From Datura wrightii (lineage: Eukaryota > Streptophyta > Magnoliopsida > Solanales > Solanaceae), in the NCBI GenBank assembly GCA_035772735.1, contig JASDFA010000003.1, positions 98,947,001-99,011,000 on the forward strand: DNA of 64,000 nucleotides, read 5' to 3'. A model generated the notes under the pieces. That model did not search any database and was not told the DNA's origin. It saw nothing but the letters and a program-made list of their open reading frames with translations. Shown one piece after another: positions 21,783-33,181 of the stretch. Every line of letters begins with the position of its first letter. Position 1 is the stretch's first letter. The translations under genes and the position numbers were made by a program.

Positions 21783-23341
21783 TCAAGTCGGAGCTGAGCT
21801 GGTCGAGAATAAGTATGTGTATTTGGCCATCATATCCTCTTCGGCTTCCCACGTAGCTCCCTCAGCATGCTGATTCCTCCATAACATCTTTACTAAAGCT
21901 ACTTCCTTGTTCCTCAGCCTCCGAACCTGACGATCCAATATTTCAACTGGAACTTCCTCGTAGCTGAGGCTATCCTTTACACCAACGCTGTCCACCGAGA
22001 CTACTAGGGCTGGGTCTCCCAAACATTTCTTCAAAAGCGACACATGAAACATAAGATGCACGAAAGATATCTCTAAGGGTAAGTCTAACTCATACGCTAC
22101 CTTACCAACTCTTTTCATAACCCAGTAGGGACCAACATAATGGGGACTGAGTTTTCCTTTCTTTCCAAACCGCATGACTCCCTTCATGGGAGATACCTTC
22201 AGAAATACCCAGTCGTCCTCCTCAAACACTAAATCCCTCCTCCTCACATCAGCATATGACTTTTGACGACTTTGAGCGATTTTTGGCCTGTCCCTTATCA
22301 ACTAAACCTTCACCATAGCCTCATGAACCGAATCTAGCCCTATAATAGCTGCCTCACCAACCTCAAACCATCCGATGGGGGATCGACATCTCCGCCCAAA
22401 AAAAGCCTCGAACAGTGCCATCTGGATGCTAGAGTGATAACTATTATTATAAGCAGAATTGATCAACGGAAAGTGATCATCCCAACTACCTTTGAAGTCC
22501 ATCACACATGATCTCAACATGTCCTTGAGAGTATGGATTGTTCGTTATGCTTGGCCATCCGTCTGCGGATGGAAGGCTGTATTGAGCTTAACTTGAGTCC
22601 CAAGCCCCATCCGAAAAGACCTCCAACACTAGGAGGTCAACTGAGTACCTCGGTCCGAAATAATGGACAAGGGCACTCCATGTAGTCGAACCAACTCTTG
22701 GATATACAACTTGGCATAATCATCCGCTGAGTCTGTGGTTTTTACCGGTAGGAAATGTGCAGCTTGGTCAATCTATCTACCACCATCCAAGTAGAATCAT
22801 AGTGTCATCGAGTATGAGGTAGGCCTATAATGAAATCCATATTAATATCTTCCTACTTCTAAGTAGGAATGCTGATATCCTGAAGTATGCCTCCCGACCT
22901 TTGATGCTCAACCTTCACTTGCTGACAGTTCGGGCACTTGGCTACGAATTTTGCAATATTCTTCTTCATGCCATCCTACCAATAGATTTCTCATAAGTCA
23001 CGATACATATTGGTGGAACCTGGATGGATAGAATACCTAGATCCATAGGCTTCATGCAATATCCAACTCCTCAAATCATCAACATCGGGAATACATAGGC
23101 GACCCTGATACCGCAACACACCATCTCCCCCTTGGGTTCGAACGGATTCCTTCAGCTTTACCAAAATCGGATACTCATCTTGTCTATCATTCATATTAGT
23201 CACCAAGGGCGATTCTAATCTGGTTTGGACAACTACACCGCTATCGGTTGAGTCGACCAATCTAACTCTTAACCTTGCAGGTCGATGGACATCTTTCACC
23301 AGCTCCTTGTTTCCCTCATCCACATGGGACACACTCTCCAT
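21783..23341 (-). pseudogene. Integrase with chromodomain of element B
   Basis: N-terminal zinc-binding part with EAYGSRYSIHPGSTNMYRDL and KCPNCQQVK (HHCC), a catalytic core beginning near NMDFIIGLP (first Asp of DDE), the host-range segment around NSAYNNSYHSSIQMALFEAF and FGRRCRSPIGWFEVG, then a C-terminal tail with FLKVSPMKGVMRFGKKGKLS and a chromodomain (LVKMLWRNQHAEGATWEAEE, MMAKYTYLF). It would join cDNA to chromatin, with the chromodomain favouring heterochromatin. The region from 22520 to 22990 is full of stops. The last 172 residues are open. Confidence 0.85.
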
Positions 23342-23429
23342 AGAGAGCTACTGAGTGCGTCTGCTACCACATTAGCCTTATCCGGATGGTAAAGAACACT
23401 CATATCATAGTCTTTAAGTAGCTCTAACC

Positions 23430-23760
23430 ACCTCCTTTGCCGTAGATTGAGGTCTTTCTATGTGAACACATATTGTAAGCTCTTGTGGTCCGTAAACACA
23501 TTAAAATGGACCCCATATAAGTAATGCTGCCATATCTTCAATGCAAACACCACCACGGCCAACTCAAGATCATGTGCTGGGTAATTCTTCCCATGAACCT
23601 TAAATTGTCTAGAGGCATATGCTATCACTTTTCCTCGCTGCATCAATACACACCTGAGTCCAATTCTCGAAGCATCACTATACACCACAAAACCATCTGT
23701 ACCCTCGGGTAGGTCAACACTTGTGCGTTAGTAAGTCGAGCCTTCAACTCTTGGAAGCTC
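23430..23760 (-). pseudogene. RNase H domain of element B
   Basis: Frame with MVYSDASRIGLRCVLMQRGK (catalytic Asp in YSDAS), VIAYASRQFKVHGKNYPAHD and FTDHKSLQYVFT, in register with the same domain of element A. Ends in a stop after VFT. Confidence 0.85.
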
Positions 23761-23780
23761 TTCTCACAAGCCTCAGACCA

Positions 23781-24720
23781 TTAGAACTTCACCTTTTTCT
23801 GAGTGAACTTTGTCAAAGGTGATGCAATAGATGAGAAACCCTCAACAAATCTCTGATAATAGCATACTAATCCAAAGAAACTCCAAATATCTGAGGGATT
23901 CACCGATTTAGGCCAATTCTTCACTGCATCCATTTTTTGATAATCTACCGTTATGTCATCACTCGATACCACATTGCCCAAAAATACTACGGAGTCCAAC
24001 CAAAACTCGCACTTTCTAAACTTGGCATACAATTGGCGATCCTTGAGAGTCGGAAGCACTATTCTCAAGTGAGCAGCATGCTTCTCCTCGCTCCGAGAGT
24101 ATATAAGGATGTCGTCGATGAACATGATCATGAACATATCCAAATATTGCTTGAACACCCTATTCATCGGGTCCCTAAAAGCCGCAGGAGCATTTTACTC
24201 CAAAATACATGACTACAAACTCATAATTACCATAGCACGTCCTGAAGGCCGTCTTCGGGATATCACACTCCCGAACCCTGAGCTTATGATACCCGGACCT
24301 AAGATCTATCTTGGATAAACATTTGGCACCCTGAAGCTGATCAAACAGATCATTGATCCTGGGTAAAGGCTACCTGTTCTTAACGGTGACCTTTTTCAAT
24401 TGCCAATAGTCAATGCACATCTGAAGCGAGCCATCCTTTTTACGGACAAACAAAACTGGGGCACCCCACAGAGACTTGTTCGGTCTGATGAAGCCTTTAT
24501 CTAATAGGTCCTTTAACTGATCCTTAAACTCTTTTAGCTCAGTTGGAGCCATCTTATAAGGACAAATAGATATAGGCTGGATATCAGGTAGAAGGTCAAT
24601 ACCAAAATCAGTCTCCCGCTCGGGAGGAACACTTGGAAAATCATCGAGGAAGACCTCTAGATACTCACGCACCACCAAACCTGACTGGATGGTCGGGGTC
24701 TCGGACTAAGCATCCTTAAC
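23781..24720 (-). pseudogene. Reverse transcriptase domain of element B
   Basis: Two open segments: VVREYLEVFLDDFPSVPPER through LLDKGFIRPNKSLWGAPVLF and CIDYWQLKKVTVKNR (24370-24678), then MNRVFKQYLDMF, MIMFIDDILIYSRSEEKHA and FLGNVVSSDDITVDYQK (23781-24167). The catalytic FIDD is intact here, unlike element A, but the fingers/palm part between the segments is frameshifted, so no full RT can be made. Confidence 0.87.
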
Positions 24721-25302
24721 CCTGACTAGAGGATACATGCTATCCTTAGAAATCATCTTTCGGGCCTTAAGATATGAAATAAATTGACCTGATGGTACAG
24801 CCGAACCACCCTTCCGCTCCAAAACTAATTCTCCTGGAAAATAAAATTCCACCTCACAGGTTCTACAATTTACAGAAGCATAACACGCATAAAACAAATC
24901 CATGCCAAGAATAATATCAAAATTAGTCATGGCTAACTCTACTAAGTCTGCATAGCTAACTTTATGCAATATAGTGACCGAGCATCCTCTATAGACTCGC
25001 CTAGCTACAACTGAATCACCGACAAGAGTGGAAACCAAAAATGGTTCTGACAGAGTCTCGAGACTGACTCCAAAGCTACTAGAAACGTAAGGGTTCATGA
25101 AAGACAAGGTAGCTCCCGGATCTAGCAAAGCATAAACATGAATATGAAAATCACGCAACATACCAGTGACCACATCCAGGGAGACCTCCTGCTCCTGATG
25201 AGGTGCTAAAGCATAAAACCTGTTTTGGCGCTGAACGCCGGTTGAACTAGTCGAGGCACCCTGCTGAGGGGGACCTGGAGCGGCAGAATTGGCTTCTGGC
25301 AT
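24706..25302 (-). pseudogene. Protease region of element B
   Basis: A continuous 198-residue frame with the retropepsin active site ALLDPGATLSFMNPYV (Asp codon 25120-25122) and the downstream MTNFDIILGMDLFY (usual ILGMDWL region with Trp changed to Phe). The N-terminal linker matches that of element A. It lies between the zinc knuckle of gag and RT. Confidence 0.83.
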
Positions 25303-25319
25303 ACGAGCTCCATCGACCC

Positions 25320-26400
25320 CTAATTTGGCTGAAGGGCAATCCCTGAGTCTGTGTCCGAGTTTTCCACACCCGAAACAAGCTTCTGAGCTGACTAGGCACC
25401 TCCTAGGATGATTCTTGTCACACTTCGCACAAGCTGGGAAAGTGCGCTCTACCTACATGCTGCCCTGGTCTCTCGAATCTGGAGCCCTACTCCTCCGATC
25501 CCCTTGGAATCTTGATGGCATATTGGCCGATGATGGTGCTGGAGCAGTAGACCTATGCTGAGACTGCTGACATTGTCCACCCCCTGATCTGACTTGAGAA
25601 GTCCCATAACTATCGATGCTGGCCCTCTAGGCCTCTCTTTACCTCCGATATACCGACTCCATCTACTGAGCATGCATCACAATGCGGGGAAAGTATATAT
25701 CTCGATGCAACATTGCAATCCTGCAGTCCTTATCCAGATAGTCTGCCACTCCATGTACAAAATGACTCACCCGAGTCCTCTGGTCCGCCACCAACTCCGG
25801 CGCATACTTGGATAAACGGGTGAACTCCAATGCGTACTCCTGAATGGACATTTAACCCTACTTCAAGTTAACAAACTCGACCGCATTTTTCTCCCTCATC
25901 TCTCGAGGGAAGAATAGATCCAAGAACGTAGTGTGGAACTCTTCTCAACCGATAGGGCTTGCACCCACTTCCCTAGCATCTCTCCACTGTTTGAACCATA
26001 TGTGGGCCTCCCCCTTGAGCTAATAGGAGGCCAAATGAACACAATCTACATTGGTCACCCCCATAACCTGGGTGATCTTTAGAATCTCCTCTAGGAAATC
26101 GTGCGGATCCTCATCCACCTTGGACCCAAGGAACTCTAGAGGGTTCATCATCAAGAAGTCTCGAATCTGGGCCGCTACCGCATTGCCATTCTATAGGATA
26201 TGCGCAATAGGCTGCTGGTTGACCTGAACGGTCAAGGCCTACACCAACATCTGGATAGCCTCCCGAAACTCAGCGTGGGCAACTGGCTCTGGTGCCTCGG
26301 GCTACTGAACAGGTGGGGCCTGCTGATGCCCATGATCATTGCCATCTCCGTGGCCTTCACCATTCCCATTTCTCCTTCCGTTCATTCATCGAGGATCCAT
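25320..26400 (-). pseudogene. gag of element B
   Basis: Likely start ATG at 26398-26400, with a stop four codons later (CGA to TGA). Recognisable Gag blocks: FLMMNPLEFLGSKVDEDPHD, HIWFKQWRDAREVG, EEFHTTFLDLFFPREMREKN, MSIQEYALEFTRLSKYAPEL and a C-terminal zinc knuckle (about 25330-25400, FGCGKLGHRLRDCPS) that keeps Cys-Cys-His-Cys. At least six in-frame stops, mostly TAG where relatives have Gln. Confidence 0.82.
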
Positions 26401-26591
26401 GATTTTGCAATCATGAATAGCACGAATTAGAAAGATAGAAAGACTTTTATCGCACGACATAGATTATGAAAGAAGGGAACATTTCCTAAACGTCCTGTAG
26501 CCTCTTCCTCATAGGTGTGGCACGCTTGACACCCATGAATAAGACTCTACTTAACACAGATTCCAGACACCCTAGGACACTTCAAACCTAT

Positions 26592-26604
26592 GGCTGTGAT
26601 ACAA
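26592..26604 (-). promoter_or_regulatory. Decayed primer-binding site of element B
   Basis: On the minus strand TTGTATCACAGCC, two mismatches from TGGTATCAGAGCC (initiator tRNA-Met), 4 nt from the LTR end at 26609. Confidence 0.75.
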
Positions 26605-26608
26605 AGTT

Positions 26609-28297
26609 TGTCACAACCCGAAAGGAGGCCTGGATCACGACACGGGACAAGAAACCCTGAGAGACCCAAGTCAACCCATGTCATAAGCATATGTCTAACT
26701 TCATTCATTATAATCGGAAGACTAATCACAAGGTTTTCAAAGCATTCGTAAAACAATAGAAATCATAATCATGAGAGGAAAGTTGTATTGAACATAACTT
26801 GAGCCAATATACATAACCATATCCATGCATAAATAATGAGGAACAGTGGGAGATTCTCTTAACCGACATATCCCATATGAGCACACATGAAGCCAAATTT
26901 GTAACCCTAGTCGGGAGGGTGCCCGTACCTTGCCAAAGGGGAGGACCATGAAAGTGTGATATCACCATAAAAAGGGCCATTTGGGCCGGGGACAGTGACA
27001 AAGGAGGTCCCATCATACCTACGGTGGCACATAGTTTATGAGATCCGGTGTAGAACCTAATTTCCGAACCTACTCGATGTTCGATACTACTCCCAAACAT
27101 ATATAGTGCTCATAGAATAACATGAATGAATTCATGGGATAGTTAAATCATGATAATCATAAACATAATCGTACATACATGAACTAGCCATGACATAAGG
27201 CCCATGATTAGGCCAAAAATATAATTTGTGAATCACAGGTTTCATGCATACTCATAGATCATACATATAACTCTAAAATCATCAAATCATCAAATCATAA
27301 TGGGTATAATTGAATAAATTCATATTTAGAATCATAAATCATGTTGGGCTTGTAAATATTAACAATTGAAGCAAAGATTATAAATCGACCTATCCTGGAT
27401 CATGCTTAGATAAGCTTAATTTAATAGAAATTGAAATCGATAATTTTATAAGTAGAGATACGTTGTAAAACCTAATCAAAATCCATAAGATATAATGAGA
27501 TTCATAAAACATAAAAGCCCACTAGTAAATCATTAGGTTTTCATAAAATTCGATTTCAAAAACCCAATATATTTTCGAAAGATTTTCATAAATTCGTAGA
27601 GGTTGGTCATGGGTGTGAATGAAAGCACTCATTCATAACCTTATATACTTGAAGATAGATGAATCTTACTCTCTCTTGAATACCCAAAAAGCAATTGAAA
27701 GGAATTGAAGAAGAAAACCTTGAATCACCCTTTGATCACCTCTCTATTCTCTTGCATGCATGAATAAAGACTTAGGATAGTTTTTTTTCCTTATAAAACC
27801 CACCCTTCATAGGCTAAAACAACATAGTTTAGGCTTTAGGAAGTTAAGAATTACGAACAGGCCCTTACTAATTCGCAGAAAATTAATTGCTAGGGGGTCC
27901 CAGCGTGGGACCCAACGATTCGTCCCCACTAGCCACGACTTGTGGCCTTGAGTCATGATGTACACTGCCCAAAAATCATCAGAGGACCCCACGAATTGTG
28001 GTGGCTTACCAAAACTCATGGTCACCACCCATGATCCCCACTGCCAAATCACTACCAGCTAAGCACCCAGTCCAGGCCACGGGTGACCTCATGAGTGATG
28101 TGGTCTGACCACCAGTCATGGTCACGCCCGTGGTCTTCCCAGGCTATGCCAATTCCTTTCTTGACCATGAGTCACTTCACGACCTGTGGTCTCTCCTCAC
28201 GGGTCACCTAACGACCTGTTATGTGACCTGGTGCAGAATTTCAGTTTTTCTCCATTTCAACTCTTGGGTTTTCTCTTTGGGCTTCCGGGGTATAACA
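26609..28297 (-). mobile_element. 5' LTR of element B
   Basis: 1689 bp; on the plus strand TGTCACAACCCGAAAGG to GGGGTATAACA. It is collinear with the 3' LTR except for a missing segment corresponding to 19539-19986, with CAAGG at the junction (26731-26735). The U3 dyad cluster (27900-28230) is eroded, with most ACGACTCGT copies mutated. Confidence 0.9.
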
Positions 28298-28302
28298 AGT
28301 CA

Positions 28303-28699
28303 TCGCTGTAGCGAGGCCTAATCAAGTGACCAGTCCAGATCTTAACCTTAAACTAAAGAATTGTAGAAGTAATACTGACCGGTGATTATCTATTCCTAGG
28401 CTGCTGCGTGATTGAAGATGTCTTTGATTCCAGACATTTATTTATTGTTTATTTTATTTTCACCACTCTTAGACAATGTTAAGTTAAAGTCCATTGTACA
28501 ATTACTTTCAGTTTTTAGGGATGCAGTAGATAGTTTGTGAGTATTTTCTTTTATTAATGCAAGTCTTTCTCTATTAAATTTATGATCATTTATTTTATGA
28601 GTTTGAACGTTGCGATTGTTTGGGTTAGTTGGGCCACAACGGTTTGCCTGCCAAGAAAATTAGTGTGGGTGCCCAATCACGACCACTTGGATCGTGAAA
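28303..28699 (+). mobile_element. 3' LTR of element C, right part
   Basis: Continuation after element B. It contains GGGCCACAACGGTTTGCCTG and ends GGATCGTGAAA, a decayed GGATCGTGACA-type terminus. The two parts together make about 2.3 kb, a normal length for this kind of LTR. Confidence 0.65.
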
Positions 28700-29160
28700 G
28701 ATATGTAATTAATTTTATTCAAATTTTTATGTCACCTACTCTGTTAATATGTGGAAACTTAATGTATTGATTAATAATGAATTCATCTTAAATTATTTAC
28801 ATCGATAATATAATTTGTCTATAATTAAAATATGTTGGTCACATTTCAAATCTAAAATGGCTACATTACAACTCTTTTAATCAACTTCTTTTTTAAAAGA
28901 TTTTTTGATTTAAAATCCGCAGCCTATTGCAACCAGACATACAAAATCTTTGGCCCAATCTCATTTTTATGTAATTCCCCACACCTAGGAAGGCGTAATA
29001 GATACCTGGTGCCTCACGTGACTGAGCTAGCCACTCAAACTTATGTAATATCAGTAGAAGTTGGGAGTACAATGCCTTTGAGATAATATTTCTATAGAAT
29101 AAAATAAATGAATCTAAAAAGATATAAAATATACCTTTTAAACAATCGACAACACCAAAC
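28700..29160. other. AT-rich spacer between C and D
   Basis: AT-rich sequence with no reading frame of interest. A less AT-rich patch at 28975-29035 (minus strand TGGCTAGCTCAGTCACGTG) vaguely recalls a polymerase III A box but no B box follows. It probably contains the junction between the end of element C and the left edge of LTR D. Confidence 0.4.
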
Positions 29161-32100
29161 ACATATATGCAAGGCTAATAAAGTCATAGAGTATCTTGGC
29201 TAATAAACAACTAGTCGACAAGACTATAAACTGTAAAACTCAAAACATCTGTCGACAAGCCTCTAAGAGTATCTGACTATCATATGATTAGAACAAGACC
29301 TCAACCTACTCATCTATAATAAATATACTCAAAATTAAGCTTGATCTCTAACTCATCAGCTCCAAGAAGAATAGAGCTTACAAAAATAGTTGAACTCTAT
29401 GGCTCCTACTAGAGAGGTCTATCTAGGTTTCTGTTTGGACCTGTAGGCAAGAATTCAGAGTCTCCAAGCAATGAGGATATAACATAAGAAGGTACTAGTA
29501 TGTACCGAAGAAATATTATCTGTGTAAGTTGCAAACAGTAAATGAGAGCGGCATATAATATGAAACCTGAAAACTTAAATTTGTAAGGCTCGTTAAGAAT
29601 CTATCTTATTTATTCTCTTTAGAGCATAATATATGCCTTAACTCATGTTGTGAGATACACATTGATTAACTATCATGCTCCAAAATTGTGAAAGGGCACA
29701 ACTAGCACTCAATCCTAAAATAATTGAGAAATCAGCTATATATTGTCTATATCGGTAATGCAGAGGCAAACCAGGCCACCTACTGAAGCCAACCCAAAAT
29801 AGATATTAGACCCATGAAGGTCTCTGTAATAACAATTAAACAACTGAAAAGCCGACAAGACTACAATAAGCTAAACTAAACATTGAAAGGCCGATAAGGC
29901 CACACAAGCCTCTAAAGAGTAGGTAACTAAAATGAATTGGACAGGGCCTCAACCTACCCAACTATACACAACTCAAACAGTCAAAAAGGCAACATAACTC
30001 CTGGAAGGAAGGAGCATACCACTACTTTATTGAAATCAAGCTCCTATTGTGACTGTCGATCTAAGCTCTACCTGTACCTGCAACACGATTGCAAGAAGGG
30101 GATCCCCAGGAAAAGGGACTCTAGTATGAATGAAATGTACTGGTATATAAGGTTGAAATAGTAAGCATAGATACATCCAAGATGCTGAAAATCAAATAGG
30201 GAATAGATGCAACATGAGACCTTGGATGTTGATATCTGAACCAAATACGATACATCATGTGAATACAATCAAGTAACTACATATACAAGTCATACCGCAT
30301 TATCCATAAGCTATACAGTCCCTAATGTAACAATGACCTAGTCTGGTCAATCAATATTGCCCTGCCGAGGTGGCTGTCTCGAAGTTATCATAACTGAAAG
30401 GAGAGCTACCCACCTGACATAACCACGTCGATGGTAAGGACATAGCCTCATATCTGAAGGAAAACTGCCTAACTCACATAATCGCATCAATTGTAAGGTC
30501 ATAACCACATATTTGAAGGATAACTGCCCACCTGAAATAACTGCTTTGGTGGTAAGGTCATAAATCTCATATATCAAATATGCCAAAGGACAACTTCCTA
30601 CCGGTACCAGGTTTGTGGTAAAGTTATAGTCTCCTATCTGGAACCGACTGGGCTCATATCATGTCTGTCTAACACATATGGCATAAAAAATGATAAATTC
30701 TGAGACTACGACCTAAATAGGCCTCTTTCATAATTAATAGTTGCACATAAGAACATATATCACATAAACCTTTCAAATAACACTTAGATGCATATACTCA
30801 ATGACTTTTATAGTTATAAGAAGGTTTGAATGACATAAGAAATTCAACAAGCTCCATAGACAACACTTAGGCACATTTTGGATTCAGAAACTCGATAACC
30901 TGGCGTTTAATTTAAGGAAGAAGAATCATGGAATCTCTCCTTACCCTCACATACGTCATAACATATATAATATAAACGACAACAATAATAAGGTATTTTC
31001 ACTTCGACAATCTCATTAACCCTTACTAGATTGGGAAATCGATTCTTAGCTAAAACTAATTTACACATCATCATCTTAAATATTTTCTCAATGTCACTTG
31101 ACAACCAGACCTTTAGATATACTTAACATCACATATATACATAATATAGTAACTGAGCAGCTCATGGTGCCCACGATAAGAGGACTTCGGACTCGATTTA
31201 TAACTACGACACAATTGGTAGTAACATGTATTTCGCTTCACATTTACTTGTTCCAAACAAGATTAAGGATTCAAACTAAATGTCATGCACTTTTGGCCCT
31301 TTGGTAAGAATTATACTTGCTTCAATATTAGTGTGAAGACACAAAAATATTGGCCCTTTCCATAGTATATATTCGTGCTTGAACAATGAGGACAGGACGC
31401 CTTAACATACTTTATTTCGACGAGCTTTCTTTAGTCGCTTCTTTCCTTCAACAACCAGAACTTATCCCTATCAATTACTTGAGTTTATCATCAAACGACA
31501 AGTCTGATTCAAGCCAATATATCCTGGCAGACCATTAAACTAACAACAACTACAACAACAACACACAAGGCAACATTTTAGCATAATACTACAACTTGTT
31601 CTACACACTTTTAAGGAAAGAATGGATGTAGGAAATTACATAACTTCCATTGTAACCAACTCACATCAACATCAAGTATATTTCCCATAACACACAGCTA
31701 GAAAAACCTTAAAAACGAGCAGTAACCTTCAGCAAAATTCTGCCAAAATGGCAGCCAAACTTGGCTTTCAACTTCTAGTTTCAATCTAGGATTCTTGCAT
31801 GTTTGAATACTAGAAATAATTACCTTTTTCTGCACGATTATTCTTGTATAACATAGGAGTATTTGACTTCAACTTATTTTCCCAAAATGTAGCAACCTTG
31901 CTGTCCAAAATGCAGCAAAAACAATTTACAAACACATCAAACACACCTCCGACTTCTAATCTTTTACTCATGAATTCAAGCAAGGTTAGTAGTAGAATTC
32001 TTACCATTTTACATGTATTTAAATCCCTAACGAAAAGAAGCATATATTTAGCTTGAAACTGCTTCAAATATGCAGAAAATTTACTACAACAACACTGCCC

Positions 32101-32628
32101 AAACGCAGCCAAAGCAGCTACTAACACACCATCTTGACCTTGTGATTGATCTTCATCACTTAGCTTGAGTTTCAATGGAGTTTAGCTTGGTGTTTCCCCT
32201 TGCTCTTTATTGGTGTAGTTTCTCGAAAATAGAGAGGATATATTCACATATCAAGTAGCTCCTTTAGGTAAGAGATGAGAAAACACACTTTAAAACGTGA
32301 AATATAAAGGGTGGTCGGTGGAGTCTTTTTAATCATTTGACAGTTCCCTGGTAAAATGCCTATAACCTTTTACACCGAACTCTGGTTGACGAGTGGTTTG
32401 ATGTTCTGAAACTAGACTAAATTACATTTAATTTGATAGGTTGTAGGACTCTTATAGATTTGGAGATATAGTCATTAAAAATTGATCCTTACTTATGAAC
32501 TTTACATACTCTACGCTTTTACCTTCGTACATGTTTCCTCCTAACCTACAAAAAATATACACCCCTTACTTCCCTTAATATAGCGTACAGACATAAAATT
32601 ATCACCAAAAATTTTCCATGGTGTAACA
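29160..32628 (-). mobile_element. 3' LTR of gypsy element D (left edge approximate)
   Basis: The right end is firm: on the minus strand the LTR starts TGTTACACCATGG immediately after a polypurine tract. The left end was not determined and may lie between 28850 and 30314. The region holds a short tandem repeat array (30402-30645) and two diverged copies of a several-hundred-bp block (about 29170-29490 and 29840-30240, sharing GCCTCTAA...GAGTA and CCTCAACCTAC landmarks). No coding potential seen across about 3.4 kb. Confidence 0.6.
30402..30645. repeat. Minisatellite of ~60-bp units in LTR D
   Basis: Three clear units and a fourth degenerate one, each with a CTGCCCACCTGA-like start, a TGGTAAGGTCATA core and an ATATCTGAAGGA-like end; starts near 30402, 30464, 30522 and 30591. 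Arrays like this are common in the U3 or R region of long plant LTRs. Confidence 0.7.
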
Positions 32629-32641
32629 TCCCCCCCCCCTA
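32629..32641 (-). promoter_or_regulatory. Polypurine tract of element D
   Basis: On the minus strand TAGGGGGGGGGGA, with ten consecutive G, adjoins the LTR start TGTTACACC. Upstream is ATTAGAGGATGAATGTTACT, similar to the PPT lead-in of element B. Confidence 0.7.
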
Positions 32642-32728
32642 TAGTAACATTCATCCTCTAATGACAATTAACTTCACTTAACATGGTTAAAAATGCATAC
32701 TCAGTAACTTAGGTATCAAATACATACC

Positions 32729-33181
32729 TCAATATCTCATAAGCATCGCAAACAGGTGAGGATACTTCCTCCTCATTTCCTCCTCCACTTCCCATGTTAC
32801 TTCTTCAACATAGTTATTTCGCCATAATACTTTGATGGAGGCAACTTTCTTAGTTCGAAGCTTCTTATCCTGTCGATCAAGGATGGCAACTGGGACCTCC
32901 ATATAGGTCATCTCCTCAGAAATAAGCTTCTTATCCTGCCGATCAAGGATGGAAACTGGTACATCCATATAGGTTATCTCCTCAGAAATCTGGATATCAT
33001 CAATAGGCATAATATGGATCAGGTCTCCTATATACTTCTACAACATAGACATATGAAAAGCTAGGTGGACTGCCGCTAGCTCAAGTGGCAATTCTAACTC
33101 ATAGGCTACTTTGCCTATCCTATGGATAACTATGTAAGGCCCAACATATTTAGGGCTCAACTTGCCCTTTCGGCCATATTA
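32729..33181 (-). pseudogene. Integrase C terminus/chromodomain of element D
   Basis: Frame with RKGKLSPKYVGPYIVIHRIG, KVAYELELPLELAAVHLAFH and a chromodomain ending VLWRNNYVEEVTWEVEEEMR, RKYPHLF. A stop lies after HMSML. The segment just before the chromodomain is duplicated in tandem. The domain is cut at 33181 by an E-type LTR; the rest of element D is not found on the other side of the E/A chimera. Confidence 0.8.
32859..32990 (-). repeat. 66-bp in-frame tandem duplication in integrase D
   Basis: Copies 32859-32924 and 32925-32990 differ at about seven positions. Each encodes 22 residues of the type ISEEMTYMEVPVAILDRQDK plus KL, so the duplication keeps the reading frame. Other chromoviruses in the window have this segment once (SYEEVPVEILDRQVRRL in B). 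Confidence 0.85.

Larger units (their letters stand above)
19416..28297 (-). mobile_element. Complete but inactive chromovirus B
   Basis: An 8.9-kb Ty3/gypsy element with both LTRs and a perfect target duplication. On the minus strand: 5' LTR 28297-26609, PBS, gag, protease, RT, RNase H, integrase with chromodomain, PPT, 3' LTR 21536-19416. Every domain is present but broken by many stops, often TAG in place of Gln. It is inserted in the LTR of element C, hence younger than C. The LTRs differ by a 448-bp deletion and many substitutions. Confidence 0.92.

Noticed and set aside
28975..29035. tRNA-derived SINE fragment
   Set aside because: The minus strand has an A-box-like TGGCTAGCTCAGT, but I found no B box, no defined ends and no target duplication.
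30360..30650. CRISPR-like array
   Set aside because: Units are contiguous ~60-bp tandem repeats without unique spacers, in a plant LTR.
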